A DNA stretch of 64,000 bases from Streptomyces longhuiensis (GTDB taxonomy: Bacteria; Actinomycetota; Actinomycetes; Streptomycetales; Streptomycetaceae): NCBI RefSeq assembly GCF_020616555.1, contig NZ_CP085174.1, positions 138,016 to 202,015 on the forward strand. Reading direction: 5' to 3'. Position numbers and translations under genes: made by a program. Below the pieces are notes generated by a model that was given only the letters and a program-made list of their open reading frames with translations, had not been told where the DNA came from and ran no database searches. This document shows positions 33,353 to 40,645 of the stretch, one piece after another (position 1 is the stretch's first letter; each line of letters begins with the position of its first letter).

Positions 33353-33799
33353 ATGACCACCCGAGCCGCTCGCTTCGCCGCCTCCTACGCACTGCTGCGC
33401 ATGGCCGCGGATCTGGGAGACCACTGGATCCAGTCCGACCACCAGGCCGTCACCAAGGGTCAGCACGACGAGAACGAGGGACAGTCCAGCCGCGCGGGAC
33501 GCATCGCCTGCACCGCGCACGTCGCCTCGTACACCGCGACCCAGGGCGTGGTCCTGCTCGCCGGCGCCCGCGCGCTGGGTCTGCACCTGAAGCCGAGCCG
33601 AGTCGTGACCGCGCTCGCCCTGTCCGCCGGAACTCACTGGTGGGCCGACCGGCGCGTCCATCTCAAGGCCGTCGCGGAAGCCACCGGCAAGGGCAACTTC
33701 TACAACCTGGGCGGCCCGCTGGGCGGCAACTACGCCCTGGACCAGGCCTTCCACCACGCGATGGAGACGATCGCTGCCGCCATCGCCGCATCGAAGTAG
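33353..33799 (+). CDS. DUF3307-like membrane protein, 148 aa
   Basis: ATG 33353, about 10 bases after AAGGAG. The opening ALLRMAADLGDHWIQSDHQAVTKG resembles the D-x-x-x-Q-x-D pattern of DUF3307 proteins. It continues with AGRIACTAHVASYTATQGVV, THWWADRRVHL and a conserved-looking FYNLGGPLGGNYALDQAFHH. Several His and Asp lie within hydrophobic helices, which suggests a metal-binding membrane enzyme. This type recurs in Streptomyces mobile elements with unknown role. DUF3307 assignment is tentative. Confidence 0.65.
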   Translation: MTTRAARFAASYALLRMAADLGDHWIQSDHQAVTKGQHDENEGQSSRAGRIACTAHVASYTATQGVVLLAGARALGLHLKPSRVVTALALSAGTHWWADRRVHLKAVAEATGKGNFYNLGGPLGGNYALDQAFHHAMETIAAAIAASK

Positions 33800-33825
33800 C
33801 TGCTCCGTCTGACGGACGCTCCGTG

Positions 33826-33856
33826 CCGCCCCGGCCCACAACGAAGGCCGGGGCGG
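33826..33856 (+). terminator. 11-bp perfect hairpin
   Basis: CCGCCCCGGCC (33826-33836) pairs with GGCCGGGGCGG (33846-33856), loop of 9 bases, 26 bases after the DUF3307-like gene. Confidence 0.7.
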
Positions 33857-33917
33857 TCGCAGTGGTCCCTCAAGCACCAGAAACCCCGCGACCAGGCACA
33901 GAGAGGAGATGGGCGTC

Positions 33918-34226
33918 ATGCCGAACCACGAGTTCTACGAGGTAGACGTCCCGATACACGACACCACCAACCCGGGCCTGCGGGGTCTGCACGTCTTCAC
34001 CGGCGAGGCGGACTCCCCCACCACGGCCCTGCGGCGCGCGCACGAGGTGTACGCCGCCGCGCTCGCCGCGCACAAGGCCGGAATCGAGAGCCCCGGCAAG
34101 CAGCCGGACAACTGGGGAGCCAGCGGGCTGAGGCCCGGCTGGGAGATGGAGTGGCCCGCCGCGAAGGCCGGCCGCTGGATCAACCCCGTCAGCTGGACCA
34201 CCAGCCGCGGCGACTTCGCGCTGTAG
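33918..34226 (+). CDS. Hypothetical protein, 102 aa
   Basis: ATG 33918 is favoured because GAGGAGAT lies 7 bases upstream; an ATG at 33909 is too close to that site. Soluble protein with EFYEVDVPIHDTTNPGLRG, TTALRRAHEVYAAALAAHK and aromatic-rich C-terminus (GWEMEWPAAKAGRWINPVSW). No family recognised. Confidence 0.6.
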   Translation: MPNHEFYEVDVPIHDTTNPGLRGLHVFTGEADSPTTALRRAHEVYAAALAAHKAGIESPGKQPDNWGASGLRPGWEMEWPAAKAGRWINPVSWTTSRGDFAL

Positions 34227-34231
34227 CTCCG

Positions 34232-34284
34232 CCCCGGGACGGCCGCCAAAGGCCGGAAAACCAGTCGGCCGCCCCGGGCCTACC
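34232..34284 (+). terminator. Interrupted hairpin after 102-aa gene
   Basis: GCCCCGGGACGGCCG and CGGCCGCCCCGGG in the spacer can pair in two blocks around an AAAGGCC-containing loop. It is imperfect but in the same place as the other intergenic hairpins. Confidence 0.4.
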
Positions 34285-34318
34285 CACCCCGTACGAGACG
34301 AGAGAGGGAGATCCCAGT

Positions 34319-34996
34319 ATGGACTCCGTCCTGCGCGCACACAGCCGGATCGGACAGCGCGCGCTCTTACTGACCACCGCCGCCGTGCCGTTGACCGGCT
34401 GGACCGTCCACGCCGTGACGCTCCACCGGCGCCTGGCCGCGAGCCGCCGCGACCCCCTCACCGGGCTGCTGCGCCGCGACGCATACACCACCCAGGCCCG
34501 GCAGGTCCTACGCCGCCACGGCGACGACACAGCCGTCGTCCTGGTCGACCAGGACCACTTCAAGGCCATCAACGACACCTACGGCCACGCGGCCGGTGAC
34601 ACCGTCCTGGCGGCGACCGCAGCCCGGCTCACCGCCTGGGCGGGCCCGCACGCCGCCATCGGTCGCCTCGGGGGCGATGAGTTCGCGATCGTCCTGGAGG
34701 CGCCCCACGGCCGCCGCGAGGACCGCCTCGCACAGCTCATGAAGATGCTGCACACGCCGGTGCACCTGGACGACGGGCAGACCGTCGACGTCGCCGCCTC
34801 CGTCGGCGCAGCGACGCCCGACATCCTCAACACCCGCGACCTGTCCCTGCTCCAGCAGGCCGCCGACGCTGCCCTGTACGACGGCAAGCACTCCGGCCAC
34901 GCAGTTCTCGCCGACGCCCGGCACGCAAAGCACCCGTCCATCAACGGGCGCCGCGCCGGCCGCCCCGGAACCGGGATCTGGGGGCGAGCCGCATGA
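34319..34996 (+). CDS. GGDEF-domain diguanylate cyclase-like protein
   Basis: 225 aa, ATG 34319 with GAGGGAGA upstream. One hydrophobic N-terminal helix (RALLLTTAAVPLTGWTVHAV) anchors a GGDEF domain: DPLTGLLRRDAY, VLVDQDHFKAINDTYGH, then intact RLGGDEFAIV. The metal-binding Asp and the active-site GGDEF are all present, so synthesis of cyclic di-GMP is plausible. Cyclic di-GMP controls development in Streptomyces through BldD, so a plasmid-borne cyclase could alter host sporulation during transfer. The stop overlaps the next ATG (ATGA). Confidence 0.9.
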   Translation: MDSVLRAHSRIGQRALLLTTAAVPLTGWTVHAVTLHRRLAASRRDPLTGLLRRDAYTTQARQVLRRHGDDTAVVLVDQDHFKAINDTYGHAAGDTVLAATAARLTAWAGPHAAIGRLGGDEFAIVLEAPHGRREDRLAQLMKMLHTPVHLDDGQTVDVAASVGAATPDILNTRDLSLLQQAADAALYDGKHSGHAVLADARHAKHPSINGRRAGRPGTGIWGRAA

Positions 34997-35433
34997 GTAT
35001 CGCCACCCTGCCCGAGGGCGACTGGATCCGCGGCATCACGATCCGCCAGCCCTATGCCACCTGCATCCTCGCCGGGAAGAACCCGGAAAACAGGCCCCGG
35101 CACTGGCCGCGGCGGGGCTGGGTCCTGATCCACGCCGGGCAGCAGCTGGAGCGCCGCGCCCTGCGTGACCCGCTGGTCGCCACCGCGATCCGCGGCCGCG
35201 AACTGCACCTGGGCGCGGTCATCGGCGTCGCCCGCCTCACCGACTGCCACCCCGACCAGGGGCCCGAGAAGTGCACCAGCCCCTGGGCGCAGCGCAGCGC
35301 GCACCACCTGGTCCTCGCCGACGTCCAGGAGCTCGCTCTGCCCGTGACCGCCTCGGGCGCGCTTGCGGCCTGGAAACCGGCGCCGGACCTGGTGGCGCAG
35401 GTGCTTCAGCAACTGCCCGACTTCCGGCCGTGA
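34993..35433 (+). CDS. ASCH-domain-like protein, 146 aa
   Basis: Coupled to the GGDEF gene by ATGA. The pattern RGITIRQPYATCILAGKNPENRP, then WVLIHAGQQLERR and LGAVIGVARLTDCHP, matches the ASCH (PUA-like) fold: a beta barrel that binds RNA or modified nucleotides. ASCH proteins are proposed to act in RNA processing or as coactivators. Its target here is unknown. It is the middle gene of a three-gene overlapping set. Confidence 0.78.
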   Translation: MSIATLPEGDWIRGITIRQPYATCILAGKNPENRPRHWPRRGWVLIHAGQQLERRALRDPLVATAIRGRELHLGAVIGVARLTDCHPDQGPEKCTSPWAQRSAHHLVLADVQELALPVTASGALAAWKPAPDLVAQVLQQLPDFRP

Positions 35434-35708
35434 CCCGCACCCGAGGCAAGGTGCCGCTGTTCGAGCCGGGTCTGGTCCCGGCTCCCGGCGGCCTTCTCGA
35501 CTGGCGCGACAGCCAGCACTTCGACCGCTGGCAGGACCGCCCCTGCGCGCTGTGCGACAAGCCCACGCCCATGCGCTCCCACTACGGCGAGCCCGTGCAC
35601 AAGGCGTGCGCTGAGGACTGGATCGCCGCGAACCCCACCGAGGCCCGCCTCGGCCGGTTCGCCTCCGACGTCCAGCGCAAACGCCGGCGCGACGACGACC
35701 ACGCCTGA
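35430..35708 (+). CDS. Small CxxC protein, 92 aa
   Basis: GTG 35430 overlaps the ASCH gene stop (GTGA). Contains PCALCDKPTPMRSHYGEPVHKACAEDW (given in part): C-x2-C and H-x3-C, a compact zinc site. A basic C-terminal tail (DVQRKRRRDDDH) follows. Likely a small nucleic-acid-binding protein acting with its ASCH neighbour; family not named. Confidence 0.65.
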   Translation: MTRTRGKVPLFEPGLVPAPGGLLDWRDSQHFDRWQDRPCALCDKPTPMRSHYGEPVHKACAEDWIAANPTEARLGRFASDVQRKRRRDDDHA

Positions 35709-35730
35709 ATTCCTCCACCTGGAGGCTCCC

Positions 35731-35904
35731 TTGAGCAGCACCCAACACGAGGTCGACCACGCCCTCGCCTATCCCGAGCCGCCCGCGTCCCCGCTCTGGC
35801 ACCGCCACGGCGCGAAGGCCCGGCCGCTCACCGACGCCCAGAAGAAGCGCAACTGCGAGCTCCTGGACCTCGCACAGCGCAAGCCCCGCACGACCGCCGC
35901 GTAG
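35731..35904 (+). CDS. Small hypothetical protein, 57 aa
   Basis: TTG 35731 with GGAGG 5 bases upstream and a clean frame to TAG 35902-35904. Product: LSSTQHEVDHALAYPEPPAS..., with PLWHRHGAKARPLTDAQKKR and a helical, basic end. The good ribosome site on each side (its stop overlaps the GGAGG of the next gene) supports translation. Function unknown. Confidence 0.5.
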   Translation: MSSTQHEVDHALAYPEPPASPLWHRHGAKARPLTDAQKKRNCELLDLAQRKPRTTAA

Positions 35905-35914
35905 GAGGCCGGTC

Positions 35915-36763
35915 ATGTTCACCGACATGAAAGAGGCCCTCGAAGCCGAGGCCCTCGAACTCACCCCGCTCGGCAGCGGCCAGAGCACCGCCGCGTCCCT
36001 GGTGGTCGCCCACCACGCCCGCGACAAGGACGACCTCACCGACCTGCTGGGCGCGCTCGGACTGCCCTGCGACGAAGACGACCTCGTACGCCTGCTCCCG
36101 CACCTCACCACCCCAGACACTCCGACCGGAGGTCCGATGCCCGTCAACGCCTTCACCGCCACCGCCGCCTCCATGCTGAAGAACGGCGACAGCCCCGAGC
36201 AGGTCCGCGAAACCCTCGGGCTGTCGGAGACCGAACTCGCCGAAGCCCTGCGCCACACCGAACTGCCCGCCCTCGCCGCAGCGGACACCGAGGACAGCAC
36301 CAGCACCCCCGAGGCGGCCAACCCGGCACCCGCCAGCACGACGGACGCCGACAAGACCGAGGCCCTGCTCTCCTGGGCGGAGAACCACCCCGCCGCCACC
36401 ATCCGCAACCGGGCCGCCCGCATCCGCAGCGACCTCACTGAACTGACCGAACGCCGCGCCACCGACGCCGCCCAGCGGGAGGCAGAGGAGCGAGTCGCCA
36501 ACGCCAAGTCCGAACTGGAGGCCGCGCAGGCACAGCTGCGCAAGGTGAAGGCCGGCGGCCGCGCCGCCACCGACCAGACCCCCACCCCCATGGCCCCTGC
36601 CCAGGGCCCGGGCGGCAAGCGCAGCAAGGACGAACTGGCCGCGATCCGGACCTGGGCGCGAGCCCACGGCCACCAGGTCGCCGACCGGGGCACCCCGGCG
36701 AAGACCGTCCTGGACGCCTACGACGCCGCCCACCGCACCACCGCCCTGGCGGAGGCAAGCTGA
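35915..36763 (+). CDS. Lsr2-tail protein with internal start
   Basis: 282 aa, ATG 35915 with GGAGG upstream. N-terminal helical part; then a mid-region that begins at an in-frame ATG 36137 with its own GGAGG (MPVNAFTATAASMLKNGDS, EQVRETLGLSETELAEALRH, an HTH-like helix pair); a Glu/Ala helix; and a C-terminal Lsr2-type domain (SKDELAAIRTWARAHGHQVADRG). The Lsr2 tail binds AT-rich DNA in the minor groove and silences foreign genes; here RGTPAKTVLDAYDAAH replaces the usual R-G-R-I/V-P. A plasmid-encoded Lsr2-like protein may silence transfer genes or help the plasmid stay unnoticed. Confidence 0.75.
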   Translation: MFTDMKEALEAEALELTPLGSGQSTAASLVVAHHARDKDDLTDLLGALGLPCDEDDLVRLLPHLTTPDTPTGGPMPVNAFTATAASMLKNGDSPEQVRETLGLSETELAEALRHTELPALAAADTEDSTSTPEAANPAPASTTDADKTEALLSWAENHPAATIRNRAARIRSDLTELTERRATDAAQREAEERVANAKSELEAAQAQLRKVKAGGRAATDQTPTPMAPAQGPGGKRSKDELAAIRTWARAHGHQVADRGTPAKTVLDAYDAAHRTTALAEAS

Positions 36764-37233
36764 TGAACACCAAGCCCCTCACCGTCGACGGCTACCTCGA
36801 CACCATCCCCGCACCCGGCGACGCCCTGGGCACCGCCCGGTTCCAGCGGATCGCCTCGCCCACCGATGACGCCGTGGACGACGTGATCTGGTCCTGCACC
36901 ACCGGCAACCCCCGGATCGCGCACCTGCTGCTCACCGAGATCCAGCCCGGCGACCTGCTGCACGTCTCGGGCTTCCTCACCCAGCCCGACCACCCGGCGG
37001 ACCCCGCCCGGCTCACCATCGACGCCCTGGAGGTGCTGGCCACCGCACCGGCGCGGGCACTGCAGGAGATGGTCCTCGACAGGTACGGCGACTACGTCGT
37101 GGTGTTCGACGCCGACACCGACGCCGTGCCCGTCTTCACCTCCTCCGGGCACTGGGTCGGCATGGCGGAGAGTCCCGACATCGTCGGCACGCTGATCGAG
37201 ATCCACGAGCGCGTGAACGGCGGTGACGGCTAA
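36763..37233 (+). CDS. Hypothetical protein, 156 aa, possible OB-fold
   Basis: ATG 36763 overlaps the Lsr2-tail gene stop by one base (TGATG). Mainly beta with PGDLLHVSGFLTQPDHPADPARLTIDALEVL, which looks like an OB-fold strand set as in single-strand-binding proteins, then DYVVVFDADTDAVPVFTSSG. It could be a plasmid SSB-like or primase-accessory protein. The match is by feel only. Confidence 0.6.
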   Translation: MNTKPLTVDGYLDTIPAPGDALGTARFQRIASPTDDAVDDVIWSCTTGNPRIAHLLLTEIQPGDLLHVSGFLTQPDHPADPARLTIDALEVLATAPARALQEMVLDRYGDYVVVFDADTDAVPVFTSSGHWVGMAESPDIVGTLIEIHERVNGGDG

Positions 37234-37363
37234 TGCCCACGAGGCCAGGCCGTTCCGGCGGACCGATCGAGGGAAGTTTGTTGTCCGCGGACAACAAACG
37301 GGTATGGCACCGCGGCTAGCGCGTTGTTCCTCGGCGGCTTGTTGTCCGCGGACAACAAGTCCC

Positions 37364-37897
37364 TGGTGCGAACCGGGCACCTTCCCAACGAGCACCAAGA
37401 AGGCCCGTGCCTGCCGACCGCAGGGCACGGGCCTTCTTGCGTTCTGAGGAAATGCAGCGGGGGCTACTTGGTGGATGCCGAGGCGGCACTGCGCCGACGC
37501 TCGGCCATGCCGTTGAGGATGTCCACCAGCTTCAGGAACTGTGCGTCGTCCATACGGTCATCGAGGAAGGTGGCAGCCCGGGCGGCGTTGTCGTACGGGA
37601 ACTTGACGCCTGTGACCCCCTGCTCGCGGGAGCCGTCAGTGTCAGGCTGCTGCCTGCGGGGGACGGGGACTGACTCGTTGGTGCCCTCGCGACGCGATTC
37701 GGATTCCGGCTCGGCGGCTGTCTCACCGGGCGAAACTGCACGATCGGCGTCCGCTCGGGATGCGGGAGTCGGAGGGGTGGAGGGTTTGTTGTCCGCGGAC
37801 AACAAACCCTCCACGGATGTCGGACTCTCCGCGGGGGCGGCCCCGGAGTCTGTGGACGTGCCGCCCGGTTCTTGCGACTTGTTGTCCGCGGACAACA
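37364..37897. repeat. Direct repeat copy A of parB 3' region (534 bp)
   Basis: Nearly identical to 39292-39825 at a constant offset of 1928 bases. I saw only scattered single-base differences (for example CCCCCTG against CCACCTG). It includes a terminator, the parB tail and two palindromes. The identity ends inside a palindrome (37897). The sequence after that resembles the DNA after another palindrome at 39098, so recombination between palindromes probably made this mosaic. Confidence 0.88.
37396..37439. terminator. 16-bp hairpin, copy A
   Basis: CAAGAAGGCCCGTGCC (37396-37411) pairs with GGCACGGGCCTTCTTG (37424-37439). It sits just beyond the parB-fragment stop on the minus strand and could stop transcription from both sides. 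Confidence 0.75.
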
Positions 37898-37906
37898 GAG
37901 CGGCAC
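37464..37906 (-). pseudogene. Duplicated parB C-terminal fragment
   Basis: Encodes the last ~145 residues of ParB (LLSADNK motifs, then VKFPYDNAARAATFLDDRMD to the stop) but lacks the ParB N-terminal and HTH domains and has no ribosome site. It is the coding part of direct repeat A. It may be a silent donor for gene conversion, or simply carried along with the palindromes. Confidence 0.8.
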
Positions 37907-38187
37907 GGCTGATCACTGCCCCGCTTGTGGGCGGACTTGTTGTCCGCGGACAACAAGTCCACGGCTCCGGTACCTATCCAACGCGATCGCGACGTGAACG
38001 TGGTGTCTGTCTCGACGAAGCCGAGGCCGCTTCTCGTGTAGCGCGCGCTCCCGTGCCGCCCACCTGATGCGACTGGATTCGTTGAGACGAATCGGTGCCA
38101 GCTCGGTTCGTTGAGACAGGACAGCTGCCGTGCGGTTCCGGTCGGCGGGACTACGAGGGCGCGCGCTCCGATGATAGGAAAGCGGCC

Positions 38188-38781
38188 ATGAGTGGAGACT
38201 CGGCGGCGACGATCGCCGCTATAGCCGTTGCTGGGATTGGAACCATTGGAGTCGTGGCGAGCTCCCTGGCAACGGGACGAGAGCAGCGCTCGCAAGCTCA
38301 GGAGCACTTGAGAGCAGAGGTGTCACGGCAGTGGGCCGATCGTCAGCATGATGCCTACGTCGCCTACCTGGCGGCTGTTTCAAGCTTCATGAACTGTTGG
38401 TGGGAGCTCAGCCGGGAACTGACCTGGGCAACGGACCCGTCTCCTGAGCGCTGCCAGCAGACACGCGAACGCGGTGTTGAACTATGGGGTGAACTCCGCA
38501 CCCGTTACCAGGGAATCCGAGTTGTAGCACCGTCCGACGTCATGACGAAAGGCCGTGCGTTGGATGAGGCCCTCACAGCATTCGACCGGATGGTCGAAGA
38601 CTGGTTCCTCAAGGCTGCGGACAACTGGGAGGTCCCACAGCACGGAGACGTCCATGTCTTCGAAGCGAAGCAGAAGGAGTGCAGTGCCGCCTTGGACGCG
38701 TTCGGCGTCGCCGCACAGGCCAGCCTTGAACCAGTTGCCGCAAGGAGGCCAGGGAAGTCCCTCCTGTTCAGGCGCCGCTAG
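38188..38781 (+). CDS. Hypothetical one-TM protein between parS repeats, 197 aa
   Basis: ATG 38188, preceded by GGAAAGC. One N-terminal TM helix (AATIAAIAVAGIGTIGVVAS), then a soluble helical domain with SRQWADRQHDAYVAYLAAV, FMNCWWELSREL and AFDRMVEDWFLKAADNWEV. The plan is that of small membrane-anchored helical proteins common in Actinobacteria; no function known. It lies between the two copies of the 534-bp direct repeat, so it could be gained or lost as a unit. Two TTCGTTGAGAC motifs precede it (near 38077 and 38104). Confidence 0.65.
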   Translation: MSGDSAATIAAIAVAGIGTIGVVASSLATGREQRSQAQEHLRAEVSRQWADRQHDAYVAYLAAVSSFMNCWWELSRELTWATDPSPERCQQTRERGVELWGELRTRYQGIRVVAPSDVMTKGRALDEALTAFDRMVEDWFLKAADNWEVPQHGDVHVFEAKQKECSAALDAFGVAAQASLEPVAARRPGKSLLFRRR

Positions 38782-39007
38782 AGCATCTTCTCGGGCCCCT
38801 GCGGTTCGGGCCATGCCGGGTCTTCTGGTGCATTGTTGAGGGCTGGGTGTCCTGTCTGCACGAACCGTGCCGGCACCGATCCGTCTCAACGAACCCAGTC
38901 GCAGCAGGTGGGCGGCACGGAGCGCGCGGCTATCCGAGAAGCGGCCGTGCAGGTCAGCGGTGGGCCGTCGACTAGGTTCGCTGAGAACGGACGGCATGAA
39001 GACTAAG

Positions 39008-39052
39008 AAGGCCCGTGCGCCGTCTGTTGTTCGCCGGCAGGGCACGGGCCTT
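39008..39052. terminator. Hairpin related to the par terminators
   Basis: AAGGCCCGTGC (39008-39018) pairs with GCACGGGCCTT (39042-39052) with a longer loop. It resembles the two 16-bp hairpins at 37396 and 39324, so it is another diverged copy of the same module. Confidence 0.6.
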
Positions 39053-39291
39053 CCTGCGTTTCCGGCGCCCCTTTGAGTTTGTTGTCCGCGGACAACAAAG
39101 CGGCGTGGCTGATCACTGCCCGTGCGTGGATGGACTTGTTGTCCGCGGACAACAAGTCCCCGGCTCCGGCTTCTTTCCAACGCGATCGCGACGTGGACGT
39201 GGTGTCTGTCTCGATGATGCCGAGGCAGTCTCAGTCCATCTGAGGCACCTGCTCGGGTTACACCAGATCGACTGAGACGGGTCACGTGGAT

Positions 39292-39825
39292 TGGTGCGAA
39301 CAGGGCACCTTCCCAACGAGCACCAAGAAGGCCCGTGCCTGCCGACCGCAGGGCACGGGCCTTCTTGCGTTCTGAGGAAATGCAGCGGGGGCTACTTGGT
39401 GGATGCCGAGGCGGCACTGCGCCGACGCTCGGCCATGCCGTTGAGGATGTCCACCAGCTTCAGGAACTGTGCGTCGTCCATACGGTCATCGAGGAAGGTG
39501 GCAGCCCGGGCGGCGTTGTCGTACGGGAACTTGACGCCTGTGACCACCTGCTCGCGGGAGCCGTCAGTGTCAGGCTGCTGCCTGCGGGGGACGGGGACGG
39601 ACTCGTTGGTGCCCTCGCGACGCGATTCGGATTCCGGCTCGGCGGCTGTCTCACCGGGCGAAACTGCACGATCGGCGTCCGCTCGGGATGCGGGAGTCGG
39701 AGGGGTGGAGGGTTTGTTGTCCGCGGACAACAAACCCTCCACGGATGTCGGACTCTCCGCGGGGGCGGCCCCGGAGTCTGTGGACGTGCCGCCCGGTTCT
39801 TGCGACTTGTTGTCCGCGGACAACA
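39292..39825. repeat. Direct repeat copy B (parB 3' end)
   Basis: The functional counterpart of repeat A: it contains the 3' part of the intact parB gene, its terminator and palindromes at 39714 and 39807. Direct orientation means recombination between A and B would delete 1928 bases, including the 197-aa gene and five palindrome positions. Confidence 0.88.
39324..39367 (-). terminator. 16-bp hairpin after parB
   Basis: CAAGAAGGCCCGTGCC (39324-39339) pairs with GGCACGGGCCTTCTTG (39352-39367), 25 bases downstream of the parB stop on the minus strand. Expected to end the parAB transcript. Confidence 0.8.
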
Positions 39826-40645
39826 AGTCCCCGGAACCGGCTTGTGCCAGCGCCTCACGACCGGCGGCCAGCAGGCGCTGTTCCTCCTCCTTCTGCTGTT
39901 CCGCAGACTGCTTAGTGGACTCGAGATGGGCGAGCAGCTCGGCTGCGCCACGGCTCGAGTCCTCCTTGAAGTGCCGTGCCAGTGCACGGCCATCTCGCTC
40001 CGAGACCTCGCCCGCGCTGAGCATGACCTGAATCTCAGCCGGCAGGGTCAGCAGGGCCAGTTGGTTGGTGACCCAGGACCGGTCCTTGCTCAGCCGCTCC
40101 GCGGCCCGGCTGCGCGCGCCACGCTCGCCGCCGTCCTCCGCGCAGACCTTGACGAGCTGTTCCACACCTCGCGCTCGTTCGATCACGTCGAAGTCCTCGC
40201 GGTCCAGGTTCTCCGCCAGGAGGTGGTCGACGAAGTCTTCGCGGGAGCCGGCCAGGTCGTCCCGGACCACGAAGTCGAGTTTGTCCAGACCGACGTGGAC
40301 GGCGCTGCGGAACCGGCGCTCGCCGTTGACGAGCACGTGCTGCGCGGTCGGCCCGATCTGTGTCTCATGTTCGGGCCACAGCTTCAGGTAGGCGCTACGG
40401 GTGACCGCAACGCAGGCGGCGAGCTGTACCTCGCGCAGTTCCTCACCGAAGCGCGTCTTGTCCTCGTCGGAACCGAAGTTGCGGCGCGGGTTGAGAGGAG
40501 TGGGAGCAACCTGATCGAGGGGGAGCCGGGTGAGTTCGTATGCCGGAATCGATCCCTCGGTCAGGGCCTTGGCTCGGCCGCGCGCGCTGCGGTTGCGTGC
40601 ACGCCCGAACGACGCGCTCTCGCCCACCTTGTCCGCGACACTCAT
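39392..40645 (-). CDS. parB: ParB partition protein with parS inside its gene
   Basis: 417 aa, ATG 40645 overlapping the parA stop (ATGA). The N-terminal ParB/Spo0J CTPase region has LPLDQVAPTPLNPRRNFGSD and the VLVNGERRFRSAVHVGL box (G-E-R-R). A central HTH follows (AAERLSKDRSWVTNQLALLTL), then a coiled coil, a Ser/Pro/Ala-rich linker and a C-terminal dimerisation-like tail (VKFPYDNAARAATFLDDRMD). The linker contains two LLSADNK heptads, each encoded by one of the palindromes. ParB should load on parS, slide as a clamp and be segregated by ParA. Having sites within its own gene may give autoregulation or keep gene and centromere together. Confidence 0.93.
   Translation of the reverse strand: MSVADKVGESASFGRARNRSARGRAKALTEGSIPAYELTRLPLDQVAPTPLNPRRNFGSDEDKTRFGEELREVQLAACVAVTRSAYLKLWPEHETQIGPTAQHVLVNGERRFRSAVHVGLDKLDFVVRDDLAGSREDFVDHLLAENLDREDFDVIERARGVEQLVKVCAEDGGERGARSRAAERLSKDRSWVTNQLALLTLPAEIQVMLSAGEVSERDGRALARHFKEDSSRGAAELLAHLESTKQSAEQQKEEEQRLLAAGREALAQAGSGDLLSADNKSQEPGGTSTDSGAAPAESPTSVEGLLSADNKPSTPPTPASRADADRAVSPGETAAEPESESRREGTNESVPVPRRQQPDTDGSREQVVTGVKFPYDNAARAATFLDDRMDDAQFLKLVDILNGMAERRRSAASASTK

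Larger units (their letters stand above)
37278..39826. repeat. parS: Nine copies of palindrome TTGTTGTCCGCGGACAACAA (putative parS)
   Basis: Sites at 37278-37297, 37339-37358, 37786-37805, 37879-37897 (last base changed), 37937-37956, 39079-39098, 39136-39155, 39714-39733 and 39807-39826. Each is a perfect 20-bp dyad except the fourth. Flanks alternate between GTTTG...CAAAC and CTTG...CAAG. They cluster next to parB and parA and occur nowhere else I could see, as expected for a partition centromere. Two copies lie inside the parB coding sequence and encode LLSADNK. Binding by this ParB is inferred from position and form. Confidence 0.9.

Noticed and set aside
34579..36693. 704-codon minus-strand ORF
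   Set aside because: Antisense shadow spanning several plus-strand genes that have overlapping starts, ribosome sites and recognisable domains.
37278..39826. Palindromes as transposon ends or transcription terminators
   Set aside because: Nine copies of the same 20-bp perfect dyad without a loop next to parB fit a centromere better; no transposase lies between them and a perfect dyad without loop is a poor terminator.
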